Origin: Hexactinellida sp. DTS-2022
Taxonomy: Eukaryota; Porifera; Hexactinellida
DNA length: 64,000 nucleotides
Assembly: GCA_028753945.1 (NCBI GenBank)
Contig: JAPNXP010000002.1
Location: 2,790,001 to 2,854,000 of the forward strand
Direction of reading: 5' to 3'
Shown: one piece after another, positions 21,867-32,379 of the stretch
How the letters are laid out: every line of letters starts with the position of its first letter
How positions within the stretch are numbered: the first letter of the stretch is position 1
Made by a program: the position numbers and the translations under genes
Notes under the pieces: model-generated
Databases searched by the model: none
The model's input: only the letters and a program-made list of their open reading frames with translations
Told to the model about the DNA's origin: nothing

Positions 21867-22986
21867 CAGAGGTTGTCATACATTTTAGGCCGCGGGCCAA
21901 ATTGAATAAATGCAAGGTTGCAACCGAATAGTTGACCGAATAGTTGCTTACCAATTAGCTAAGAATCGGTAGCTTACCCAAATTCAGGTTTATTGGTTAT
22001 TTATTAACCCTGATGTATTTACCTCACTAAATAAAAGCATTTGGCTCACCTGATGATAATATTTTGCTAATCTGATATTAGTATTCGGTTGACAAATAGT
22101 ATTATTCGGTTGACCGAATAGTAACATTTGTCAACCGAATACTAACATATATTCAACAAAATATCATTATCAGGTGAGGCAAATATTTGTAATTGTAGAC
22201 ATGGATATATATGCGGTCCAAAATGACAAATAACACTGGGTTTCGGTAAGCGACCGATTCTTAGCTTTTCGGCAAGCAACTATTCGGTAAACTATTCGGT
22301 TGCAACCTTGAATAAATGTCATAATTTTGTTGGGCCTGAGAGTGAACTTTTTCTATTTAACACATTTTGATTTGATTTGCAGTATCAATAATGGAAAATA
22401 AACTATGATAATGAGGAAGTACGTGAAAATTAATTTAATGACACATTAAGAAGAATAAAGAACTAGTGGAAGTTGTACAGTTGATTCTGCGTTTTTAATA
22501 GCTTATCAAAATTTGGTTCTCTGGCTGAAGTAGCAATACACAGGGATTCCTGTACAATAAAATTTTGGCCATTCTGTACTAGCGTACAGGGATTTATTCC
22601 ATTTATATAGGGAATTTTAATTTACTAATTATGAGTAAATAATGCCTAAAATGTCACAGATGTGATAGTATATTCTGCCATGCATTCTTCATTGGCTACA
22701 TACAGGCACAACGTTGTTTCTATATTCATTTAAGTGTATAGAAATTGCCTGAACGAGCGAGCGCAGCGAGCGAGACATTTTTTGGGAGGCGTACAGGGAT
22801 ATTGGCCAATGTACAGGGGGAAATTGGATCCCTGTACAGGGATATGATTCAAATAGGTTGGCAGGTATGCTTTATGTGGCCCAGACTACCAAAAATATGT
22901 ACTTCTGTTGAGGTCAAGCGGTCCGGTTAAATATCGTAGGCGGGCCGGAGCCCTACGGCCCGCGGGCCATAGTATTCCCACCCCTG
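21867..22986 (+). mobile_element. hAT-type element inserted in the RAG1-like gene
   Basis: Ends CAGAGGTTGTCATACATTTT and ...ATAGTATTCCCACCCCTG, with GC-rich subterminal GGCCGCGGGCC near both ends. Flanks ATCTAGTC (21,859-21,866) and ATTTAGTC (22,987-22,994) form an 8-bp duplication with one change. It contains a younger hAT element (21,913-22,310), a CGAGCGAGCGCAGCGAGCGA patch at 22,752 and repeated TGTACAGGGAT motifs. No transposase. Confidence 0.9.
21913..22310 (+). mobile_element. Palindromic hAT-type element, family H1 copy 2, nested
   Basis: Ends CAAGGTTGCAACCGAATAG / CTATTCGGTTGCAACCTTG. Perfect 8-bp duplication AATAAATG at 21,905-21,912 and 22,311-22,318. 398 bp, self-complementary almost throughout. 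Youngest of the three layers here (transposase, outer hAT, inner hAT). Confidence 0.95.
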
Positions 22987-22994
22987 ATTTAGTC

Positions 22995-23530
22995 CATCAG
23001 ATAATTTGAGTGTTAGTAGATAAACAAACTTAATACTTTCATTAATAGACTCCAACAAACGTACAAAAATCTGTGGTGTAATAACACTCTGTATGAGATG
23101 GCAATCCCGAATACTATGTTCATCAACAGGAGTTGATATGAATTTTAGAACATTAGTGAGCACAATTTGTGATCGATATTCAGAAATGTCATTATATGTA
23201 GGGGAAACAAAGTTCTCAGTCTTACAAAGCCGACGAAGCTCATTGTATTTCCGTTTACCAATTTGAAGGTGGTCAATAAGAAAAAAAGACTCGGGTAAAG
23301 GCATATGTGACAAAGGTTTGGAGAAGGTACCGGAACGAATGATTTCTTTACAGATTATTGGAACTTTCTTATCACAAAGCTCGTTTGATATCAGTACAAT
23401 ACGTAACTAGCTATAGTTTTCTTATCAGTTTCTTCTTTGTTGGGTATAATATCAATCAGGTTTTGAAGTGAAAAAGACGAGTTCTTAAATCTTTCAGTCT
23501 AAGTTTTGAGAAAGGTTTTTTGTTTTCGTG
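22995..23530 (-). pseudogene. RAG1/Transib-like transposase, N-terminal part
   Basis: The frame at 22,995-23,313 reads from SHMPLPESFFLIDHLQIGKR through YNELRRLCKTENFV to ESIKFVYLLTLKLSDGL, which runs into the hAT duplication just before the first Asp. It extends upstream in the same frame to about 23,390 (ELCDKKVPIICKEIIRSGTF), and a further block, SSFSLQNLIDIIPNKEETDK, lies in another frame to about 23,530. This corresponds to the region before the DDE core. I do not see a RING or other N-terminal RAG1 domain, so either it was absent or it is lost left of the TTAA element. Confidence 0.65.
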
Positions 23531-23570
23531 AGACAAATGGATTTCTAAGATGGTATTATCTTAAGGGTGC

Positions 23571-23700
23571 TTAGGGTGAAAAATGTACTAGCGTTATGGG
23601 TGGTTTTAGCGCCTTTGTAGATAATGAAGTGTAATTCTCCAAATCTGCTCTGTAATTGCATAACTAAGCTTAAAATGTATACAGCATATCTAAGTACAAA
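23571..23700 (+). mobile_element. Left end of a T2-family TTAA element
   Basis: TTAAGGGTGCTTAGGGTGAA followed by a ~110-bp block (TACTAGCGTTATGGGTGG ... CTCTGTAATTGCATAACTAAG) that aligns with 8,172 and 38,091. The right end of this copy could not be identified. Confidence 0.6.
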
Positions 23701-24170
23701 CTATTTTTTGAGTAGCATTAAATAATTTAGGAATTGCCTCCCCATAGGGGTAATGCTGTTTTATAAGATTTCAATGTATTAATTCTTATAAAATATATTC
23801 AATAGAGCTCCAAAAATTTGTATGATTGATCAGTAATATTAGCACTACATTTGCTTAGCTCACCAGACGCCTATCCTAGTTTAACCAATTCTTAACTGAC
23901 GAATCCTTAAATTCGTCAAAGAAGAGGCCAGAAAGTGGTATTTTTGCTCCTTGCATGGTCTCTACTCAGACACTAATCATTAGTTTGGTTCAATGAGCTT
24001 GCAAAATGATCATTATACTATTAAGATGTTTTTGGATAGAACAATATAAAGTGAACAAGCATTGAAAATTTCAGCTGAATCTGACTCATACTTTTGACGT
24101 CGCACACTTTTTAGTGCACAGGAATGTGTGCATCATCATCAAAAGGTCATTTTTCAAATGGACGATCATA
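23700..24170. other. AT-rich stretch; holds partner of the 1,075-1,205 repeat
   Basis: 23,905-24,040 is the inverted partner of 1,075-1,205. No gene otherwise. Confidence 0.5.
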
Positions 24171-24174
24171 ACTT

Positions 24175-24497
24175 TTGGTCTAGATTTCACAAATTTGGTT
24201 CAATATGTTTGAAACCAAGAATAAATGAATGAATACATGTTCCTTTATAGAATTACGTTTATTAACACTTCCGACAAAAACTTTCACAGTTACAGCTCTT
24301 TGAAGTCAGATTTCTACTGCAAACCAAAAACATTTCGTTGTCTGGCATTCGAAGACTGACTTCAGAGGGCTGTAACTCTGAAGGTTTTTGTCGGAAGTGT
24401 TGAAAAACGTGATTCTATATAGGTACATATGTATTCATTCATTTAAACTTGGTTTCAAACAAATTGAACCAAATTTGTGAAATCTAGACCAAAAGTT
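24175..24497. repeat. Large imperfect inverted repeat, ~160-bp arms
   Basis: Left arm TTTGGTCTAGATTTCACAAA at 24,176 pairs with TTTGTGAAATCTAGACCAAA at 24,475. Intermediate blocks (ACACTTCCGACAAAAAC / GTTTTTGTCGGAAGTGTT, and GAAGTCAG / CTGACTTC) pair in the right order. The centre is near 24,340. Non-coding. Confidence 0.85.
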
Positions 24498-24499
24498 AA

Positions 24500-25550
24500 T
24501 ATGGTAGGTTTATACATACACCACTATTTTGCATCAAATCAAGTGAATTTATATGTTTGTAACTATTTTGCAAATGCTTTCGTCCGTTTTTCATAAGAGT
24601 TAGTAATAGTACATAGATGTGAATACAAAGTTAGTGCTAAGCTCTAGCGTTTATAGTTTTCGAGAAAAATATTTGCTAAATCATCAAAAATGGGCACATT
24701 CTAAACCCATATATGGTCATTTGGAAAAATTGTGCGAGTTAGGGTCACAAAATGTATTATGAAGGGATAGGAAACCGGGTATTGCGAGCCTTTTGAACTA
24801 AAATTTTCTTTATTGGCCAACGGGTTTCTGAGATTCAAAATTGAAATGTGAAAGGACCACCCAATGAGTTGAAAGGTCAGAAAGTTTTAATTGCTAGAGC
24901 GTTCACAGTTTTTATCCAAATTGTCTGAAACCAAGTGTAAACTATTGGATATATATTTAATTTAGGAATGACCCCTGATCTAGACTTTACAATGCAAACT
25001 TTCAGAGTTAAAGCCATTGGGAGTCAGACTTGGCACATTGACAGTCCAAAACTGACTTCAAATGACTATAACTCTGAATTTTTATTTTGAAATATTGAAA
25101 ATTTGGTTTTACGCCATAAGTATATATGCAAATATACTAATGTATGAATAACAACGAAATTGGATGTACAATATGGGAGTGCCAGCCTACAAAGTTTTTA
25201 ACCCATTTGAAAAAGTCACCCTCCATGATGTCCATCACATTCCTGGAGCTTATAAAGGTCGCTACAGCAAAACTATTGGTCAGATTCACTTGAAATTTGA
25301 AATGTAGGTAAATTTACATGGTACTATCCAAAAACAATCGAATCTCAATTTATCTGACGAGCATTGTGGTGAAGTAATTTCTACTTTCGTCCGAAATTGG
25401 CAATATAACCAAAAATACCTGGTTCACAGAGCCCTACTGACTTCAAATCGACTCAGAATTTTGAAAAAATTGCCAGATTATTCACCAGTGTGAAACAAAC
25501 AGGAAAACGAATTTAACTCAATTTCTCAAATGCAGTATAGTTTGGCCTTA
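24500..25550. other. AT-rich stretch without a gene
   Basis: Carries R1/R3-like motifs (ATATATGGTCATTTGGAAAA, GGGTCACAAAATGTATTATG near 24,710-24,760). At 25,000-25,100 an inverted arrangement AGTCAGACTTGG...AACTGACTTCAAATG resembles the 24.2-kb palindrome, so these may be diverged relatives. No coding signal. Confidence 0.45.
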
Positions 25551-25589
25551 AGCTTAATTAACATCACCTACATACTTTAATTAATAAAT

Positions 25590-25755
25590 AACTTGTATGT
25601 TGACCGTCTATTTCTAGACCAGGTTTTCTTACATATACATTAGTAATACCCATAGACGGCAGGGCTTTTGGTCTACAGAATTTATAGACGGTCGACAATT
25701 TTTTGGCATATTGTATGGGATTTTTATATCGACCGTCTACATATAAGGATGCTCT
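25590..25755. repeat. Inverted-repeat element with GACCGTCTAT motifs
   Basis: GACCGTCTATTTCTAGACC at 25,603, CATAGACGGCAGGG and TTTATAGACGGTCGACA inside, and ATCGACCGTCTACATATAAG at 25,726. Resembles an eroded short DNA element; no target duplication seen. Confidence 0.45.
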
Positions 25756-25814
25756 TTAATTAATCACACGTAATTATGTAATTATATGCCTGATCTTCAC
25801 GCACTGAAAACATT

Positions 25815-27395
25815 TTCGTTTGTGCTAAACACTTTAATCCTGATGATACCATTGACATACAAACTTATCTTGACATTGATGGTCAAACGAAGATACGACC
25901 AATAAAAGATACATTGAGGATAGTTGCAGTACCTAAATACATTCCTAGTGGCCCTAATCGTCTTAATCACACTGCACTATCAAGTATCAGCGGCTTGATA
26001 GAGACAAAAGGAGCATGATTTACAGATCCAAGTATGTCAAGTTGTGCTAAATGTAAAGGTTTTGTATTTTAATATGTTGTATGTTATTGTAAATAGGCAA
26101 TGAAACAGAGTGTTGACTTGTACGAAAAGAACAGAGAAAATTCACTGTCTCTAAATCATTTGACATTAAGATCTCCAAGGATGTTTTTTGGCACCTTGAT
26201 ACCACATTTATATTGTCAATAAGAGATCAAATATTGTCATTTCAGTCCAAAACATTATTACTTTTGACAATTTTATTCAAGTTAGAGTGTTATAATCTTG
26301 GAATCCTTTCGAATCTCTCAATCAGCTGGTAGTCTAAAAACCGATAGAAATGGACATTGATTGATAAATCACCACTCTTGGAAGGGAGTTCGTCTCAAGG
26401 AATGAGATTACAGATGTAAAACTACAATGTATTGGTTCGTCAATTCCTAGAAAAGGAGAGGGCACTTAAACAGTCTGATATTCTCAAGTTGTATAATAGC
26501 AAATATTATGTCCATAAAGATAGAGATTCGTTTATGGAATTTATCAGCAGCTTCGAAACCCATGAAGATTATCTTTATCGCAGCCATTCGGAGAATTGTG
26601 ATTTCACACATAATGTCTGTGGCCACTCTTTTGAATTTTTTTCCAGAATTCATACACAAGACAAACCTCTAGCCTTTATCAGAGGATATGCTGCCTTTCT
26701 TATTAAGGAAATTGTCTAAAATCTCAGATTTGTACTCCGATCGTTGTTCAGTACTCACTGAAAATATACGGAATTGAATGGAAATTGAAGACCCGGATTT
26801 TAGCTTTTGCAATGATTGCCCTTTTTGATCATGGCTGCTTAAGACGGCCCTTCAAACACGTGCTAAAAGTGATGTTTACACCTTGGATAGTGTTTACAAT
26901 TATGTTTTCAATCGGATTCAAGCATCTACCCCTCCTAAACTCGATAGTGAAAAGTGCGAAGACTTCGTTGATGAGTGTATGGTTTGCTTAGACAGAAGGA
27001 AAATCAATATATTACTTTAAATTTTAACAACAGTAGCCAATTGTTACTTAACAGCAACAAGGCAAAGAACCATATTGTATTATTGTTCCTACTATCTGCC
27101 CCAAAGAAAATCATTAGAGATTCCTCTAAATATTTGCTTAGTTTTCATAATTATACTATCTAGTTAGCATGTAATAATAATACTTGAGCTTGAATTTATG
27201 TTGGGAGACAACTATGACCCATATATAAAACTTTGATATGTGTAGTTGATATAATGGATCTAGTATTAATCAGGTAATTGGTTACAGTTATAAAAATAAA
27301 TCCGCCTTTATCTTATCCCTGGTCCAAAGCAGTGAAATGGCCTTTATATAGTAGGCTATGATTCTAGCTATTGACTCTAATTGGCGCAAGTTCTA
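25815..27395 (+). mobile_element. P-element relic B (THAP piece, C-terminal domain, tail)
   Basis: 25,830-26,017 encodes VCAKHFNPDDTIDIQTYLDI, then an RPIKDTLRIVAVPKYIPSGPN linker: the second half of a THAP domain (C-x2-H plus the A-V-P end) and the start of the linker. The catalytic middle is missing. 26,432-26,719 (EKERALKQSDILKLYNSKYY ... PLAFIRGYAAFLIKEIV) corresponds to the C-terminal region of copies C and D. The non-coding tail ATATAGTAGGCTATG lies at about 27,350. An internally deleted copy. Confidence 0.75.
26432..26991 (+). pseudogene. P-type transposase, C-terminal fragment of copy B
   Basis: Frames at 26,432-26,719 and 26,785-26,991. The first aligns with copy C (LESERRLKVSNILSMF ... 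FIAGYSVHQYL) as LEKERALKQSDILKLY ... FIRGYAAFLI. The second (RRPFKHVLKVMFTPW) is probably more of the same C-terminal region in a shifted frame. No catalytic residue is left. Confidence 0.65.
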
Positions 27396-28600
27396 TTATA
27401 GTGCAAGTTTAACTCTACTGCATTAGTACAAGAATTATGCCACACAGAATTTGCGATATCGATTTAACTCTTTTTTTCTATAGATTTTCAAATAATCTCT
27501 CGATTTTATCAGAAATTTGGCATTATATAATTATAAACTCTATAATTTTGTATTAAAGTTTAAAATCGACACGGCGTAATCCCAAGAACAACTGACAAGG
27601 ATCATTTTTGAGGGATAATCTTCTACGACTTAAACTTTTTGAGATACACATAAGAATACAAAAGTCACTCCCCGGAAATTCTTACAGAATGTATTTGTAC
27701 AAAATGACGGTGATTTTTACCTTTAGTGACGTCAAAAAGGTCAAAGAAATGTCCGTATCAAATTTCCTTTCGGATTTAGTTAGATACCATGTCAAAGATT
27801 AGCTTGGAGTGGTTAAACTAAAATATATCATTTTTCAAGAATTTGCAATAATCTAGGGTTGTAGGTCCTTATTATTCAATAAGAATATTATTTTTGCCTT
27901 TGGTGACGTCAAAGAGGTAAAAAATGTACGATTCCAATTTTATTTTCGGAATTGGATAGATAGTGTATTAAAGTATCATTTGGAGTGCTTAAACAATTTA
28001 TTTGCATTATTTAATAATATACATTAATTTGATATTCTATCTCCTTAACTACATACAATCAGGATTGGGAGAAACAATATCCTTGGCAGATTTACAAGGA
28101 GAATTATGGCAAGGCCAACTGTATCTACTTCCATTCACACCTGCCTGCGGACAATAAGCTGACCGAAAGTATCATCCGCTTCTCATATGTTTACCGGAGC
28201 AAAAGGCACACGGGCGAGGCGCGACAAGTCAAAAGAGCATATTATTGCTGAGACTCATTACACTCTCGAATAAGGAGGATCTGTGCTCCAACAGGTTTGT
28301 GACCATGGGCTTGCTGATTCTCTAAAGGGAAGAAGGACAATTCTGAGAATTTTGGATACCATTTTCCGCTTAGACAGAATCTGCTCTTAGCGAGCAAATG
28401 CACTCAAAGAGCAACTTTGGCCAGTAACACAGCTGTTTTCACGGCATCAAGATGATATTCGTTGATGGTTTGACAGAATACACACTACAAATTTTACCTC
28501 GGTCATGTCATTAAAGAGATGACTTCGCTGGTAGGGGTGTCTACTATGCGTCTGATCAGAACACATCTTCAGGGTCGAAAATTCACATAAATGATAATTT
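27396..28600. other. Stretch without a supported gene; local ~170-bp direct duplication
   Basis: 27,690-27,835 and 27,870-28,000 are direct repeats containing TTAGTGACGTCAAA / TTTGGTGACGTCAAA, so a CRE-like TGACGTCA core occurs twice. 28,060-28,440 has higher GC and broken frames, but nothing is recognisable. Confidence 0.4.
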
Positions 28601-29310
28601 TGAGGTCCCCAATTTTGATGACGCAGCAAATTTTCCAACTACAGTACATATTGGATATAGTGATAATGGCGGGACATCTCATTTGTGGCCAAATTATCAC
28701 TATATCCAATATATCACTATACTCATTATATCACTATATCTACTGTATCACCGCATCTAATATATGACTGTATACATTGTCAATACTTATATTCTGAAAA
28801 GAATGATCAAATTCCTTATCAAATTCAAGTGTTAACAATATTTATACTGTAAAAGATGAAAATTATGGAATCCAAGGAAGGTCAAAAATCCAATATTCTT
28901 GTGTAATATGTACACAAATTATCACTATATCCAATAATGATATCACTATAACCAATAAAATTTGTATGGGATTTGCTCGGGGACGCACCTAAAGCTGCAA
29001 AATTATCACTATATCCAATTTATCACTATATCCATTATCACTATATCTATTATGTACTGTACTGATCAATGGACAGCAGAGACTAGCTATTAAATTCTAA
29101 TCACATCATGATACAAAATCTTACCCTTTGGAAAACCTTTTTGGATAATATTTTAATTTGAATGATCTGTTCGCATTCAAATAACCATATTTGATGGTGG
29201 CAGAGTGGCATTATTTTATTAACGGTATTGCCGAAAACACGAAAATGTTGATTTCCAGTGAAAATCAATTTCGAGGCAATTATCTTATGTCTTGCTAATT
29301 TATTATAAGG
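28595..29310 (+). repeat. R3 repeat, partial copy 3, interrupted
   Basis: 28,597-28,639 (GATGACGCAGCAAATTTTCC) and 29,062-29,310 (GATCAATGGACAGCAGAGAC...) are adjacent in the copy at 39,060-39,240. The gap is filled by the pogo-type element at 28,642-29,059. Confidence 0.75.
28642..29059 (+). mobile_element. pogo-type short element inside R3
   Basis: TA at 28,640-28,641 and 29,060-29,061. Ends CAGTACATATTGGATATAGT and (complement) CAGTACATAATAGATATAGT, with ATTATCACTATATCCAAT repeated inside. The uninterrupted R3 copy at 39,080 provides the empty site. Confidence 0.85.
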
Positions 29311-29468
29311 CATGTTTTGTTTTATGCTAGGTTGTAAAAAGATTTTTCGTCAATACTAATGCATTTATGCGTCATAATATAGCTCCATATTTGGTCAGGT
29401 TACGAACAATCGCGGGTTTATTTGAATTTTTGGTATGTCAATGCCCTATAATAGATCATTGTCTTTAA

Positions 29469-30176
29469 GGTTAAATTACGGAGTATCAGCCAAAAAAAAA
29501 CACAAATTTAGTTAGGTGTTTGATTTTCAGATATATGATAGAGGACATTATATCTAGATCCAAATTGAAAAGGAAATCAAATTAGCTTGTATAATCTCGA
29601 TTTTATGGCGCGTGCAGTTTGATGCTAAAACAAAAGTCGCAAAGGGAGATTTCTTCATACTCCACCTGATAGGTGTTTGGGGTTCAAGATCATTATTTGC
29701 TAAAGTAAATGATTTAGATCTATCACATAGATCATCGTTATGGGCGGTAGGTGGCCGGTTTAGAATTTAGATTTGACCTAAATTTAATAGAAAGCGACCT
29801 TTTGAACGCACAAAATGAATAAAAAGGTCATCTATTTATGCGATAATTGATTAAATGTTTGAAAAAACAAAATTCGGTTTCATAATTCAAAGATTTAAAA
29901 CCTCTATCAACTCCGTACGCTTATAATCTTTAAATAATGATTCTGAAAACAAACATAGATGGCCAATTTGCAAAAATACGGGTATAAACGACCACCACTT
30001 TTGGAAATCCCCCTATGGGAGATTTGTATTAGCCAAACTTTGAAACCTACAAAAAATAGAAAGTATAATAGATAGAGACATTTTCTTTTGGGTATATAGC
30101 TTTGTATCGTATGGGGATCTATTTCTAACGATTAAAGATTTATACGATAAAAATATTTTCGTGGGATAATTTAACC
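29469..30176 (+). mobile_element. TTAA-flanked short element, family T3 copy 1
   Basis: TTAA at 29,465-29,468 and 30,177-30,180 with ends GGTTAAATTAC and its near-complement ATAATTTAACC. 708 bp, non-coding. 29,645 onward aligns with 63,370-63,902, including CTCCACCTGATA and ATCATCG-TATGGGCGGT. Confidence 0.85.
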
Positions 30177-30189
30177 TTAACAAAATGGT

Positions 30190-30395
30190 TTATTTGTAAA
30201 TATTTCTCTTCAAAAACCAATAGATCGTCTTCGCAGTACAAAAGTACCCCTGTATACAAATTTTCAGCTTTCTAGGACTCGTAGTCTTTCCTATTAATTC
30301 TGGACAAACACACAAACAAGCACACAAACAAACAAACACACAAACAACAATTCCTCTTTTAAAATATAGATAGATAGATAGATAGATATGTTGTG
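30190..30395 (+). repeat. RTE-like 3' tail with CAAA and TAGA microsatellites
   Basis: A TTTTCAGCTTTCTAGGACTC block, then GGACAAACACACAAACAAGC and further CAAA repeats, ending in TAGATAGATAGATAG. This arrangement is typical of 3' ends of RTE-class LINEs and dependent SINEs. The same layout recurs at 52,180-52,270 and weakly at 13,960. No reverse transcriptase nearby. Confidence 0.5.
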
Positions 30396-31602
30396 GAATA
30401 CTATGGTTGGCTATGGCAACCATATCTATAAGTGGCGTAGCCAGACAATGACGTATCTTTCTACACTAACCAGCCAAAGTATTTGAACATAGGGAATTTA
30501 ATATTGGACACACAATACTCGTCTGGTTACTTATCAACGGCTATCTAAACTACTCTGAAATGACTATAAATATCTTATCATAAATATACATTACAAAATA
30601 TTGTGATTTCAATTCAATTTAGAAAATTTCGACGAAGTGGCATAAGTGTTTCTGCCACGTGCCACTTGTGGCATAAGTGGCACAAATTGAAATGTGGCTG
30701 TATCACAGTAGAAAATATTCGGATTGTTTTGAAATTATGCACTTAGAGTAATTTAACCAAGTGGAATTCAAATCTTCTATCATAATTAATATATTAACAT
30801 TGGATCTTAATGATCCCAAGTTAATTATTTAATTAGCTAATTATATATTTAATGAGTTTAACGCCTCCATAAAAATGTAAATTCGAAAATTTTGCTGTTT
30901 TATTATACTTTACATATCGTTTCATGTAAATAGTCATTTTGCAGTTTCTACTAATGTTATTTTCCTGGTATAACCTTAAATGTCTGAATACTATTTTTTG
31001 CTGTTCAAATACTTTTGGCCGGTTAGTGTATAGTCGTTAAACGACAGTTGGATTTAATTTGAACAAAGGTTAATAAATAATGCGAGGACGAGAAAATATG
31101 TCCCATAATAAAACAAATCCAAATGTTAGATATATCATAAATGTTAACAAAATTGACAAAATTCTCCTGGGGGAGCTCAGCACCCCCTGACTACGGGCCT
31201 GTCACGTACTAATTTGTTCAATAATAGTGTAGTTATATAGATTCAGTATCTGGCCTAATAGGCAGTGGCGTTTCTAGCTCTCTGAAACTGAGGGTGCAAC
31301 CTAAATTCTGGGGAGCACAATCAATTTTCTTTGCTAAAAGATGAGCTAACGTACTTTTATCATTTCAAAACTAATGTGTAAGTTTACATACGTAAACTTA
31401 AGAACGATGGCGTATAGAGGTGTTGCTGAAATATTCCAACAACTATATTGGATCAAGATGCTACAATATTCAGTTAAAATATAAGGAAGTCGAATTTTTG
31501 CAAGAAATTTGCTTGCGAACTGGTTATTAGAGGAAATTAATTCACATAAAATGCGTGCTTTTTGACAGAATTTAACTCGCAGATGGAAAGTGGCGTAAGG
31601 AC
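30396..31602. other. AT-rich stretch without a gene
   Basis: A short GTGGCATAAGTGGCAC inverted motif at 30,640-30,680. At 31,263 GGCAGTGGCGTTTCTAG looks like the end of a hAT-type element without a matched partner. The 105-codon minus-strand frame at 31,346-31,663 has no recognisable feature and runs into the palindrome. Confidence 0.4.
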
Positions 31603-32311
31603 AAGGTTCCCCTGGAAATTTAAACAAGTAAAAAAAGTACTTTGGCATGTTATATTTATCCATAATACCCTTTCGTATTAGCTATTATTCAAGACAAAGT
31701 TTGACTCTCTAGCTTATATACTTTCCGACTTACAGCAAGGTATGTGAATCTGGAACTAAATGACATATCATTTAATTTAACATTAATTGAAATTTAAATA
31801 TAAACAATCAGGTATTGGAAATTTGGGTTATTATCAATGACATGTTAGTGTCGTTATAGTTAGTACTAAGTAAGGGCTTCCCTGAAATAGAGAGCTTTTT
31901 TTGAAATTTTGTTTACTTTTCACACTACGTGGGTGATCAGTCGCAATATTCTGGAATGATGAATCATTCCTGAAAATTCCGACTGATCACCCACGTAGTG
32001 TGAAAAGTAAACAAAATTTCAAAAAAAGCTCTCTATTTCAGGGAAGCCCTTACTTAGTACTAACTATAACGACACTAACATGTCATTGATAATAACCCAA
32101 ATTTCCAATACCTGATTGTTTATATTTAAATTTCAATTAATGTTAAATTAAATGATATGTCATTTAGTTCCAGATTCACATACCTTGCTGTAAGTCGGAA
32201 AGTATATAAGCTAGAGAGTCAAACTTTGTCTTGAATAATAGCTAATACGAAAGGGTATTATGGATAAATATAACATGCCAAAGTACTTTTTTATCTGCAG
32301 GGGAACCTTAG
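31603..32311. repeat. Near-perfect palindrome, 331-bp arms, no spacer
   Basis: 31,631-31,961 and 31,962-32,292 are reverse complements. By eye the outer ~310 bp of each arm match at every base, and the only mismatches are four pairs within ~18 bp of the centre (near 31,944/31,979, 31,948/31,975, 31,952/31,971 and 31,961/31,962). AAGGTTCCCCTG at 31,603 and CAGGGGAACCTT at 32,300 extend the symmetry across a short unequal gap. No coding capacity. Confidence 0.95.
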
Positions 32312-32379
32312 CCTTAAATCCATATTTTAGAGAGGGGGACAAAGGAAAATATTTCTGGGTGAATTAATGAAGCAGTTTA

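Larger units (their letters stand above)
20570..23530 (-). mobile_element. RAG1/Transib-superfamily DNA transposon relic
   Basis: A minus-strand transposase gene read in order from 23,530 to 20,570. It carries the three DDE positions, a C-x2-C zinc pair and an H-x4-H pair in the arrangement known for RAG1 and Transib transposases. It is broken by two nested hAT elements (21,867-22,986), by in-frame stops near 21,565 and 21,297, and by at least one frameshift between 21,295 and 21,142. No terminal inverted repeats with 5-bp duplication could be recognised. The left edge (~23,565) meets the start of a T2-family TTAA element. Confidence 0.75.

Noticed and set aside
20570-23530. Functional RAG recombinase locus with RAG2
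   Set aside because: The transposase is broken and no Kelch-repeat or PHD protein lies next to it on the opposite strand.
24600-24800. Full extra copy of R1 or R3
   Set aside because: Only short motifs match; order and length could not be followed.
23571-25755. A complete TTAA element from 23,571 to the AAGGATGCTCTTTAA at 25,745
   Set aside because: The two ends are not convincing inverted repeats of each other.
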